Shown here piece after piece: positions 1 to 6,339 of a stretch of DNA of 11,411 nucleotides. The notes beneath the pieces are model-generated. The model ran no database searches, was not told where the DNA came from, and saw only the letters and a list, made by a program, of their open reading frames with translations. Source of the stretch: JANWHF01 sp036276235. Its GTDB lineage: Bacteria; Planctomycetota; Phycisphaerae; Tepidisphaerales; Tepidisphaeraceae. The stretch is from the NCBI GenBank assembly GCA_036276235.1, contig DATBDZ010000130.1, forward strand, positions 1 to 11,411, read 5' to 3'. The position numbers and the translations under genes were made by a program. Each line of letters opens with the position of its first letter. Within the stretch, counting starts at the first letter, position 1.

Positions 1-1
1 G

Positions 2-1498
2 GAAACCGAGCCGCTCTTTACGCAGTCGATCATGCCGGATGAGGCGACCCGCATCATCGCCGCGCTGGAGGGCCAGGGGATCAAGGCCACCAGCGTCGGC
101 GATCGACTGATGGTTCCCTCCGGCGATAAGCTCAAGGCTTATTCCGTCCTCGCCTACGCCAACGCGCTGCCGCGCGATGGCAAGGATGCTTTCGAAGACA
201 TCGTCAAGAACATCAACCCCTTGCAGGCCGAAAGCACGACCGAAAAGCTCTGGCTTCATGCCCGCGAGGTGGCGCTGGGCCAGATCATCACCCATTTCCC
301 CGGCGTGGAATCCGCCACCGTCATCATCGACAACACGCATCAAGTGCGGATCGGCGGCGGCGAAGAGCCGCGCGCGGGGATCACCATCACGACTCACTCA
401 AAGGGCAAGCCTTCGCAAGCCTTAGTTGATGCCGCCGCCAGCCTTGTTGAAGGCACGCAAACGAATCTGGCAATGTCGCGTATTCGAGTGGTCATCGACG
501 GGAAGGCTCAGCGCGTGACCGATCCCGGCTCGGATGATACCAACGTCAACGATGCGGTGGATCGCGCCCACGCCGAGGAAATCAAAATCGAGGATCGCAT
601 CAAGGAGTTCTACCGCGAGATGCCAGGGTTGCTCGTGAAGGTGAGCATCAACGTCAACACCACCAAGAGCGACCAGAAGAAGATCACCTACGACGCCAAG
701 AACACCCTGCAGAAGGAAACGGAAAGCCAGAACACCAATGAGCAGTTCGCCGGGCCGAGTGCGCCGGCTCAAGAGCCTGGGGCCGTCTCGAATCTCGGCG
801 CCGATGCCACGACAAACGCCAAGCCCGGCGCCGCCCCGATGAACACGCGCGATCAGACCAACACCAAATACCAGAATTTCCCATCGTACGCGGAAACGGT
901 TTCGCACAGCCCGGCCGGAGATACGACGATTGTCGGCGCGACGGTGCGCGTGCCGCGCAATCATTTTGTCGACGTGTTCAAGGCCGAGCATCCGGAAACC
1001 AGCCCTTTGAGCGGCTCCTCGCTTGATCAATACGTCGAGCAAAACCTCGGCGAAGTGAAGAAGCAGGTGGCCAACATTGCGAAGCTCAAGGAAACCGAAG
1101 TTGTAGTCGGCGATTATGTGGAGATCGTTCCGCAACTGGCCGTGGCGACGGCGGCGCCTTCGGCGATCACCGCCGCGCTCACGCCGCACCGCATCAAGGA
1201 AATTGTGTTGGCAATGATGGCGCTGGTGAGCCTGTTCATGGTGTCGGCCGTCGTGAAGAAGAGCGCGCCGCCGGCTCCTGTCGCCACGGTAACGCCGGCC
1301 GGCTCGGGGCAGGAAATGCTCGAAGCTTCGGAGAGCCCGCTGGGCGAAGCCGCGATCTCCAACGCATCGCTGGAAGGCATGGAGATGGACGAGGAATCGA
1401 TCCGGGCGCAGCAGGTTGTCTTGCAGGTCACCAGCCTCGTGAAAGAAAACCCGGATTCGGCGGCGTCCTTGGTGAAGCGCTGGCTCACCCGCGGGTGA
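2..1498 (+). CDS. fliF: Flagellar MS-ring protein FliF, 5'-truncated by the window edge
   Basis: FliF forms the inner-membrane MS ring on which the rotor and export apparatus assemble. The reading frame is open from base 2, before the first internal ATG at 32, so the true start lies upstream and the N-terminal membrane helix is missing. Visible are the ring-building domains, including VPSGDKLKAYSVLAYANALP and LAMSRIRVVIDG, then a polar, Asn/Gln/Pro-rich stretch (about 670-900) matching the variable periplasmic loop of the family. One membrane helix follows at about 1200-1255 (IVLAMMALVSLFMVSAVV). The cytoplasmic tail ends in NPDSAASLVKRWL, the conserved FliG-binding helix. About 498 residues are present against a usual 530-560, so only a short N-terminal part is lost. 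fliG follows 50 bp downstream, the standard order. Identification is by motif and gene order and is firm. Confidence 0.93.
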   Translation, partial: ETEPLFTQSIMPDEATRIIAALEGQGIKATSVGDRLMVPSGDKLKAYSVLAYANALPRDGKDAFEDIVKNINPLQAESTTEKLWLHAREVALGQIITHFPGVESATVIIDNTHQVRIGGGEEPRAGITITTHSKGKPSQALVDAAASLVEGTQTNLAMSRIRVVIDGKAQRVTDPGSDDTNVNDAVDRAHAEEIKIEDRIKEFYREMPGLLVKVSINVNTTKSDQKKITYDAKNTLQKETESQNTNEQFAGPSAPAQEPGAVSNLGADATTNAKPGAAPMNTRDQTNTKYQNFPSYAETVSHSPAGDTTIVGATVRVPRNHFVDVFKAEHPETSPLSGSSLDQYVEQNLGEVKKQVANIAKLKETEVVVGDYVEIVPQLAVATAAPSAITAALTPHRIKEIVLAMMALVSLFMVSAVVKKSAPPAPVATVTPAGSGQEMLEASESPLGEAAISNASLEGMEMDEESIRAQQVVLQVTSLVKENPDSAASLVKRWLTRG

Positions 1499-1548
1499 TT
1501 CTTCGAACCGGCGACACTTTTGATTTGCGGCAATTTTGACTTGCGCCT

Positions 1549-2556
1549 ATGGCAAACGAAGACTCAGGTGTCCGCAAAGCCGCGATCCTCCTGCTTTCGC
1601 TGGAGCAGGATGAGGCCGCGGAGATTCTCAAGCGTCTTTCGCCGCTGGCGGTGGAGGAAGTCAGCCGCGAAATCGCCTCGATCAGCGAAGTCTCGGCTTC
1701 GGAACGCACCCGCGTCTTCAGCGAGTTTTACAACGTCGCGCTGGCCAACGCCTACGTCACCGACGGCGGCCTTGAGCATGCGAAAACTCTGCTGCGCAAG
1801 AGTCTGAGCGAAGATGATGCCGCCCGCGTCATTAAACAGGTGACCCAGCAGGTCGCGACAACTCCGTTCGCATTTCTGCAAAAGGCCGAAAGCGAAAACC
1901 TGTTGACGTTCATCCAGGATGAGCATCCGCAGACCATCGCGCTGATCCTGGCGCATCTGCCGCCGCAGAAGGCGTCGGAAATTCTCGTCGGCCTGCCGGG
2001 CCAAAAGCAGGTGGAGGTCGTCAAGCGCATCGCCAACATGGAGCAGACGAACCCCGAGGTGATCAAGGAAGTCGAGCGCGGCCTGGAGCATCGCCTGTCC
2101 GATATCGTCAGCCAAACCTTCGAAAAAGCCGGCGGCGTGGACAACGTCGCCGAGATTCTCAACCTCGCCGACCGCTCCACGGAAAAAGGAATCATGGAGG
2201 GCCTGGAAGCCGAGGACCCGGACCTCGTCGAGCAGATTCGGCGGCTCATGTTCGTCTTCGAAGACATCCTGCTGGTCAACGACAAGGGAATTCAGTCCGT
2301 GCTCAAGGAAGTCGCCAACGAAGAATTGGCCCTTGCCCTCAAGACCGCCAGCCAGGAACTGAAAGACAAGATTTTCAAGAACATGTCCGAGCGCGCTGCC
2401 CAACTCATTGCGGAAGACATGCAATACATGGGCCCAGTGCGCGTGAGCGATGTGGAAGCGGCACAGCAGAAGATCGTCGATGTCGTCCGACGCCTGGAAG
2501 ACGCCGGAGAAATCATCATCGCCGGTAGAGGCGGAGAAAAAGAGATGGTCGTTTGA
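1549..2556 (+). CDS. fliG: Flagellar motor switch protein FliG
   Basis: FliG is the C-ring protein that couples torque from the stator to the rotor and takes part in direction switching. At 335 residues it is full length for the family. The N-terminal domain (about 1-100) starts with RKAAILLLSLEQDEAAEILKRL, typical of the FliF-binding part. The middle domain carries the conserved EHPQ motif at residues 125-128, followed by TIALILAHLPPQKASEIL. The C-terminal torque domain shows the FVFEDILLVNDKGIQ block (from residue 235) and ends with MGPVRVSDVEAAQQKIVDVV. The ATG at 1549 is chosen because it begins a typical N-terminus; no convincing Shine-Dalgarno precedes it. It lies 50 bp after fliF and is probably co-transcribed with it. 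A 334-bp repeat-filled gap then separates it from fliH, which is unusual for this gene string. Confidence 0.96.
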   Translation: MANEDSGVRKAAILLLSLEQDEAAEILKRLSPLAVEEVSREIASISEVSASERTRVFSEFYNVALANAYVTDGGLEHAKTLLRKSLSEDDAARVIKQVTQQVATTPFAFLQKAESENLLTFIQDEHPQTIALILAHLPPQKASEILVGLPGQKQVEVVKRIANMEQTNPEVIKEVERGLEHRLSDIVSQTFEKAGGVDNVAEILNLADRSTEKGIMEGLEAEDPDLVEQIRRLMFVFEDILLVNDKGIQSVLKEVANEELALALKTASQELKDKIFKNMSERAAQLIAEDMQYMGPVRVSDVEAAQQKIVDVVRRLEDAGEIIIAGRGGEKEMVV

Positions 2557-2561
2557 GTCAA

Positions 2562-2580
2562 GCAGAATTCGTGATTCTGC
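2562..2580 (+). other. Small hairpin just after fliG
   Basis: Six bases after the fliG stop is a perfect 7-bp inverted repeat, GCAGAAT / ATTCTGC, with a 5-base loop. No T-run follows, so it does not fit a classical intrinsic terminator. It could stabilise the mRNA 3' end or attenuate read-through into the repeat region. Confidence 0.4.
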
Positions 2581-2594
2581 AATTCTGCAACGTT

Positions 2595-2788
2595 GTCATG
2601 CTGAGAGCCTGTGAATTTTTATGTTCTTGCGGCAACCTCAAGCAGCACAGACGAGCGCCAGTGCAGACTGAACTGGCCTCCTGCGCAAGAGGCCGATTAA
2701 AAATTCACAGGCTCTGAGCTGAGGTACTCCGAAGCATCTGGCCCATTCGCGCAAGCCCGCCAGATGCTTCGGAGTACCTCAGCATGAC
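2595..2788. repeat. Palindromic intergenic repeat (family A, copy 1), interrupted by a nested insert
   Basis: The outer ends are GTCATGCTGAG (2595-2605) and its reverse complement CTCAGCATGAC (2778-2788). Inside, a perfect 25-bp inverted repeat pairs 2718-2742 with 2759-2783 around a 16-base loop; its core is GGTACTCCGAAGCATCTGG. The same family occurs at 6078, where GTCATGCTGAG runs straight into GTACTCCGAAG. Here the two parts are separated by about 118 bases that form another inverted repeat. The unit therefore looks like a dispersed REP/MITE-like element, later interrupted. No protein is encoded. Confidence 0.8.
2606..2717. mobile_element. MITE-like insert nested in the family A repeat
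   Basis: This insert of about 112 bp has terminal inverted repeats with core AGCCTGTGAATTTTTA at 2606-2621 and its complement at 2698-2713. Counting flanking bases, 2600-2621 pairs with 2698-2719 with one mismatch. The 6-base direct repeat GCTGAG flanks it at 2600-2605 and 2718-2723 and looks like a target-site duplication. The interior has a near-palindrome (GGCCTC to GAGGCC, 2675-2694) and no usable open frame. The layout fits a non-autonomous element moved by a transposase elsewhere. The related copy at 6078 continues uninterrupted across this junction, which supports insertion. The element family is not recognised. Confidence 0.65.
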
Positions 2789-2806
2789 GTAGGCTGCGTT
2801 CATGAT

Positions 2807-2873
2807 GTAGGGTCCGCCTTGGCGGACGTTGTCGTGCTGGACTCAGAATACCGTCCGCCAAGGCGGACCCTAC
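2807..2873. repeat. GC-rich inverted repeat upstream of fliH
   Basis: A perfect 22-bp inverted repeat pairs 2807-2828 with 2852-2873 around a 23-base loop. Each arm holds its own smaller palindrome, GTCCGCC-TT-GGCGGAC in the left arm. The right arm ends only 17 bases before the fliH start codon, so any RNA covering it would carry a strong stem directly upstream of the ribosome-binding region. It may be a third dispersed element, adjacent to the family A unit. No T-run follows the stem. Confidence 0.75.
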
Positions 2874-2890
2874 GGTAAGTTCCAAATCAA

Positions 2891-3598
2891 ATGGGCCTTA
2901 TAAAGTCTGCGAATGCTCCCTCGACCATCGCCGCGTTCTCGATGAAGGACATCGAGACGCAGGCCAAGGCGCTGCTTATCCGCGCGCGGCAACAGGCAGA
3001 CCAACTTCTCGCGGCGGCGCAGACGGAAGCTGAACGGCTAAAAATTTCCGCGAAGACCGAAGGCCTCGCCGAAGGAAAACGCGAAGGCTTGGCGGTCGGT
3101 TTGGAAGCGGGCAAGAAATCCGGCGAACAAACAGCCCTCGCGGAGCACCGGGCGCAGTTTCAGCAGGCGATCGCTTCGCTCACCGCCGCCACGCATATTC
3201 TGGAATCGCAGCGCGCCGAGCTCGAGGCGGCGGGGGTGCAGGCGGTCGTCGCACTGGCGATCGCGATTGCGCGGCGCGTCACCAAGCGACAGGGATTGCT
3301 CGATCCGCTTGTCCTCTCGGCTAATCTCGAAGATGCGATGCGGCTGGTGATGGATGCTGTCGATCTGCGAATTTCGATTCATCCTTCGCAGCGCAAGACG
3401 CTCGATGCTGCGCTTCCGCAGCTTCAGTTGTCGTTGCCGGCGCTGAAGCATGCGCATTTTCTGGAAGATGAAACGCTCGCGCCCGGTGGCTGCAAAATCT
3501 TGACAGGCCAGGGAGAAGTTAATGCGGACCTGCAAACGCAGCTGGATCGGATCGTCGCCGATCTGCTGCCGGCGGCGGCGGAAGCGGGGGCGGCATGA
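2891..3598 (+). CDS. fliH: Flagellar assembly protein FliH
   Basis: FliH is the peripheral stator-like regulator of the export ATPase FliI: it binds FliI, restrains its activity and links it to the C ring and export gate. The 235-residue product fits the family. The N-terminal half is a long Ala/Gln/Glu-rich helix (about residues 20-110), containing the small-residue pattern EGLAEGKREGLAVGLEAGKKSG typical of FliH helix packing. The C-terminal domain (about 120-230) has AVVALAIAIARRVTKRQ, the block DLRISIHPSQRKTL and APGGCKILTGQGEVNADL, which match the V-ATPase E-subunit-like fold of FliH. The TGA stop overlaps the fliI start as ATGA, so translation is probably coupled. No Shine-Dalgarno precedes the ATG, and the upstream 334 bp is repeat DNA, so fliH may depend on read-through from fliG or on a promoter I cannot identify. 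Confidence 0.9.
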   Translation: MGLIKSANAPSTIAAFSMKDIETQAKALLIRARQQADQLLAAAQTEAERLKISAKTEGLAEGKREGLAVGLEAGKKSGEQTALAEHRAQFQQAIASLTAATHILESQRAELEAAGVQAVVALAIAIARRVTKRQGLLDPLVLSANLEDAMRLVMDAVDLRISIHPSQRKTLDAALPQLQLSLPALKHAHFLEDETLAPGGCKILTGQGEVNADLQTQLDRIVADLLPAAAEAGAA

Positions 3599-4962
3599 AC
3601 CCGTTGCGCGCACAATTTGATGCCGTCGATGGATGCATGCCTTTCGGCGTCGTCGGGCAGGTGCAGGCGGTCGCTGGCATGACGATCGAGGCGGCGGCGC
3701 TGGCGCTGCCGCTGGGAAGCCTCTGCAAAATCCATAGCCTTGGCGGCAAAACTTCCAGCGCCGAAGTGATCGGCTTCCGCCATGATCGTACGCTGCTGAT
3801 GCCATTGTCTTCGACGAACGGCGTCGCGCGCGGCGATCGAATCGAGAACGTCGCATCAGCCCCGCGCATCTGGTGCTCCGATCAGCTTCTTGGCCGCGTA
3901 CTGGATGGTTACGGCCAGCCGATGGACGGCAAACGCGCCCTGAGCCTCAGTGAATCGCGGCGCATCGATGGCCGAGGCGTTGTGCCATTGCAGCGGCAGA
4001 ATATTCGCCAGCCGATCTCCACCGGCGTGCGTGCGATCGACGGCCTGCATACGTGCGGCCTTGGGCAACGCATGGGAATCTTCTCCGGCCCCGGCGTCGG
4101 CAAAAGCACGCTGATGAGCTGGATCGCCAAGCACACCAGTGCGGATATATCGGTCATCGCGCTGATCGGCGAACGTGGCCGCGAGGTGCAGGAGTTTCTC
4201 GAACATTCGCTGGGGCCTTCGGGGCTGGGAAGAACCGTCGTCATCGTCAGCACCAGCGACGATCCGCCACTGCTGCGCGTGCGGGCGGCGAAGGTCGCCT
4301 GCACCGTCGCCGAGTATTTTCGCGATCGCGGCAAGCACGTGCTGCTGATGATGGATTCGCTGACCCGCCTCGCGCAAGCCCAGCGCCAGATCGGCCTGGC
4401 CGCCCACGAGCCGCCGGCCACCAAAGGTTTTCCGCCCAGCGTCTTTGCGCTTCTTCCGGAAATCCTCGAGCGCGCCGGAAAAACCGCGACAGGATCAATC
4501 ACCGGCTTTTACACGGTTCTCGTGGAAGGCGACGACTTTAACGAGCCGATCCCGGACGCGGTGAAGGGGATTACCGATGGCCACCTGTGGCTGAGCCGCG
4601 CGCTGGCCAATCGGCGGCATTTCCCGGCGATCGATATTCTCCAAAGCATCAGCCGCGTGCGCAGCGACGTGACGGATGCCGCCCATCAGGCCGCCGCCTC
4701 CGACATTACGCGGCTGACCGCCATCTACCAGGACATCGAGGATCTGGTCAGCATCGGCGCATACGCTCGCGGATCGAATCTAAAAAACGACATGGCTCTG
4801 GAAGCCCGCGACCGAATCCTCAACTACCTACAGCAATCGCCCACCGACCCCAGCACCCTGGAAGTCGCGCGGCAGCAAGTGATCGATCTGGCCAATTGGC
4901 TCAAACAAGTGCAGCAAGCCCTGGAAGCGGCCGCGCGAAGTAAGCAGGCAAAGGGAAAGTGA
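3595..4962 (+). CDS. fliI: Flagellum-specific export ATPase FliI
   Basis: FliI is the hexameric ATPase at the cytoplasmic base of the flagellar type III export apparatus; it helps deliver and unfold substrates. At 455 residues it is full length. The Walker A loop is GPGVGKST (165-172; most family members have GSGVGKST). The catalytic glutamate is E193 in LIGERGREVQEFLE. Walker B is HVLLMMDSLTR with D254. The family-specific blocks EPPATKGFPPSVFALLP, GSITGFYTVLVEGDD and HLWLSRALANRRHFPAIDIL follow, and the C-terminal domain has IGAYARGSN. The lineage-specific KGFPPSVF and VEGDD segments favour FliI over the F1 beta subunit. It starts inside the fliH stop (ATGA), preceded by a G-rich stretch. 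A short membrane-protein gene begins 3 bp after its stop, with no fliJ in between. Confidence 0.95.
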   Translation: MNPLRAQFDAVDGCMPFGVVGQVQAVAGMTIEAAALALPLGSLCKIHSLGGKTSSAEVIGFRHDRTLLMPLSSTNGVARGDRIENVASAPRIWCSDQLLGRVLDGYGQPMDGKRALSLSESRRIDGRGVVPLQRQNIRQPISTGVRAIDGLHTCGLGQRMGIFSGPGVGKSTLMSWIAKHTSADISVIALIGERGREVQEFLEHSLGPSGLGRTVVIVSTSDDPPLLRVRAAKVACTVAEYFRDRGKHVLLMMDSLTRLAQAQRQIGLAAHEPPATKGFPPSVFALLPEILERAGKTATGSITGFYTVLVEGDDFNEPIPDAVKGITDGHLWLSRALANRRHFPAIDILQSISRVRSDVTDAAHQAAASDITRLTAIYQDIEDLVSIGAYARGSNLKNDMALEARDRILNYLQQSPTDPSTLEVARQQVIDLANWLKQVQQALEAAARSKQAKGK

Positions 4963-4965
4963 TTT

Positions 4966-5208
4966 ATGCCCAATCGCATCGCCGCTGCCATGTCGCTGGT
5001 TGCCTTTTCGCTGTGCCTCATCATGGGCACGCTGGCGGAAAATGCGTTCAGTACCGTCGTCCTCCGGGCGATGGGCGCGATGGTGGCGACGTTGCTCGTC
5101 GGGCTGGTTCTGGGGGCGATGGGACAGAAGATGATTCAGGAGAATGTGAACAGCCCGGAAAAAATTCCGGAAAATTCTGAAAGTAATTCAACCCCGCGCG
5201 ACCGATAA
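4966..5208 (+). CDS. Small two-helix membrane protein in the fliJ position
   Basis: This 80-residue product is not recognised. Two hydrophobic helices are visible, about residues 5-24 (AAAMSLVAFSLCLIMGTLAE) and 32-52 (VLRAMGAMVATLLVGLVLGA), followed by a polar tail rich in Asn, Ser, Glu and Pro. The start lies 3 bp after the fliI stop, and the purine-rich GGGAAAG just upstream can act as ribosome-binding site, so it is very likely translated with fliI. It sits between fliI and the sigma factor, where many bacteria have the soluble coiled-coil chaperone fliJ (about 140-150 residues). It is not FliJ, because it is short and membrane-spanning. A role in export or sigma-factor control is possible from position alone. 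The codon use is ordinary for the window, which supports a real gene. Confidence 0.75.
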   Translation: MPNRIAAAMSLVAFSLCLIMGTLAENAFSTVVLRAMGAMVATLLVGLVLGAMGQKMIQENVNSPEKIPENSESNSTPRDR

Positions 5209-5245
5209 CGGGAAGTGGCGGAGTAGTGCCTTAACCCAAAGGATT

Positions 5246-5250
5246 GGGAG
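5246..5250 (+). promoter_or_regulatory. Ribosome-binding site deciding the sigma factor start
   Basis: GGGAG lies 5 bases before the ATG at 5256. The frame also offers a TTG at 5244, but that would put the Shine-Dalgarno sequence inside the coding region, so ATG 5256 is preferred. Confidence 0.6.
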
Positions 5251-5255
5251 TCGTC

Positions 5256-6044
5256 ATGGCCAAGATCGTAAAGCGTGAAATCAAGGATGTCTGGACCGAA
5301 TACAAGAAAGCGAAAACAGAAACGCTGCGCAACGTGCTGATGGAGAATTATCTCCATCTGGTCCGTTACAACGCCGAGCGTATTCATGTGAAGCTGCCGG
5401 ATGAAGTCGAGCTGGACGATCTGATGTCCGCCGGCATCTTCGGGCTGATGGATGCGATCGAGGCATTCGACCTCAATCGCGGCGTGAAGTTCGAGACCTA
5501 CTGCGCCCCGCGCATTCGCGGCGCGATTCTCGATGAATTGCGCTCGATGGATTGGGTGCCGCGCCTGGTACGGTCGCGGGCGCACAAGCTCGATAACGCC
5601 AGCAAGCAACTCGAAGTGGAGCTGGGTCGCTCGCCGACGCATGACGAGGTGGCCAAGCGGCTCCGCGTGTCGATGTCAGAGTTTGAAAAGATGGCAAAGG
5701 ACGCCAGCGCCGTCGGCTTAGTTTCCCTCTCGCGCAAATGGTTTGAAACCGACAGCAACAAGGATGTCCGCGAAATCGATGTCCTGGAAGACAAGCGGGG
5801 TGCTGATCCCGTCCGCGAGATCCAACGCAAGGACCTCAAGGAGCTGATCACCCGCGGCCTTTCCCGCGCCGAGCGGCTGATTATCGTCCTCTACTACTTC
5901 GAAGAAATGACGATGAAAGAAATCGGCGCCACGCTCGATCTGTCCGAATCGCGCGTCAGCCAGATGCACAGCTCGATCCTCGCCCGGCTTAAAGCACAGA
6001 TGGCGGATCGCCGCAAGGAATTTCAGCAAGCCGCGGCGGTGTAA
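5256..6044 (+). CDS. fliA: Flagellar-type RNA polymerase sigma factor (FliA/WhiG family)
   Basis: This alternative sigma-70 family factor recruits RNA polymerase to late flagellar promoters. The preferred start gives 262 residues (MAKIVKREIKDVWTEYK). Region 2 contains LVRYNAERIHVKLP, DDLMSAGIFGLMDAIEAFD and FETYCAPRIRGAILDELRSMDWVPR, a signature of the FliA/WhiG group. Region 3 has ELGRSPTHDEVAKRL. Region 4 has ERLIIVLYYFEEMTMKEIGATLDLSESRVSQMHSSI, the helix-turn-helix for the -35 element. No region 1.1 is present, as expected. It is the last gene of the flagellar block, 47 bp after the small membrane gene, and a repeat mosaic follows. An anti-sigma FlgM is not seen in the window. The family is certain; whether the proper name is fliA or whiG is a matter of lineage. 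Confidence 0.92.
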   Translation: MAKIVKREIKDVWTEYKKAKTETLRNVLMENYLHLVRYNAERIHVKLPDEVELDDLMSAGIFGLMDAIEAFDLNRGVKFETYCAPRIRGAILDELRSMDWVPRLVRSRAHKLDNASKQLEVELGRSPTHDEVAKRLRVSMSEFEKMAKDASAVGLVSLSRKWFETDSNKDVREIDVLEDKRGADPVREIQRKDLKELITRGLSRAERLIIVLYYFEEMTMKEIGATLDLSESRVSQMHSSILARLKAQMADRRKEFQQAAAV

Positions 6045-6077
6045 GCCGACGGGTTTGGCCTCTCGCCGCAAAGAACC

Positions 6078-6263
6078 GTCATGCTGAGGTACTCCGAAGC
6101 ACCTGGCTGTTGCGCGAACTCGGCCAGATGCTTCGAAGTACCCGCTCTGAAAATGCGGCGGGCAGTGCCCGCCCTACGCGCCGCATTCGCCCGTTGGGCG
6201 GGCACTGCCCGCCGTTTTCATGCTCAGCGGGCGCGCCGCAGGCACATGGCCGCTCAGCATGAC
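6078..6263. repeat. Palindromic intergenic repeat (family A, copy 2), also interrupted
   Basis: The outer ends GTCATGCTGAG (6078-6088) and CTCAGCATGAC (6253-6263) match copy 1 at 2595-2788. The inner arms are less perfect here: 6084-6107 pairs with 6123-6142 with mismatches (CACCTGGC against GCCAGATG; CCGAAG against CTTCGA). After GAAGTACC at 6142 an extra stretch of about 110 bases is inserted before the right end. The stretch from 6045 to 6339 has no gene and is mostly this mosaic. Confidence 0.75.
6150..6218. repeat. GC-rich double palindrome nested in copy 2
   Basis: Two 17-base palindromes, GGCGGGC-AGT-GCCCGCC (6157-6173) and GGCGGGC-ACT-GCCCGCC (6197-6213), are reverse complements of one another. 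They are bordered by AAAA (6150-6153) and TTTT (6215-6218), giving an extended inverted repeat with a 2-base offset. A transcript across it would fold very strongly and end in a short U-run, so it could also act as a bidirectional terminator between the sigma factor and the kinase. Six-base CCGCTC copies lie at 6142-6147 and 6250-6255, possible traces of insertion of a larger unit. Confidence 0.7.
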
Positions 6264-6319
6264 AGTGCTCGATATGCCGAGATTATGTTGGGTTGCGACT
6301 GGAAGATCGTGGCACGGCT

Positions 6320-6328
6320 TGCGATAAT
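6320..6328 (+). promoter_or_regulatory. Possible extended -10 element for the kinase gene
   Basis: TGCGATAAT resembles an extended -10 box (TGn plus GATAAT). No good -35 hexamer stands at the right distance. The start codon at 6340 lies only 11 bases further, so a transcript from here would be nearly leaderless. Weak support, from sequence similarity alone. Confidence 0.25.
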
Positions 6329-6339
6329 TTGCTGACAAT

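Noticed and set aside
1564..2424. Minus-strand open frame of 286 codons opposite fliG
   Set aside because: It is the antisense shadow of a well-supported fliG and has no recognisable domain.
2692..2699. GCCGATTA, similar to a flagellar sigma-28 -10 box
   Set aside because: No TAAA-like -35 element lies about 15 bases upstream, and the match is inside the mobile insert.
2595..2873. Possible CRISPR array from repeated palindromes
   Set aside because: Repeats are inverted and of different families, not regularly spaced direct repeats, and no cas gene is present.
4959..5180. Alternative frame overlapping the small membrane protein gene
   Set aside because: The start would be the GTG inside the end of fliI; the product is His/Gly-rich without helices, while the other frame gives clear membrane segments.
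5244..5255. Upstream TTG start for the sigma factor
   Set aside because: It would place the GGGAG ribosome-binding site within the coding sequence; ATG 5256 fits better.
6081..6335. Plus-strand open frame of 84 codons after the sigma factor
   Set aside because: Most of it is translated from the palindromic repeat mosaic; the Arg/Ala-rich product has no protein-like character.
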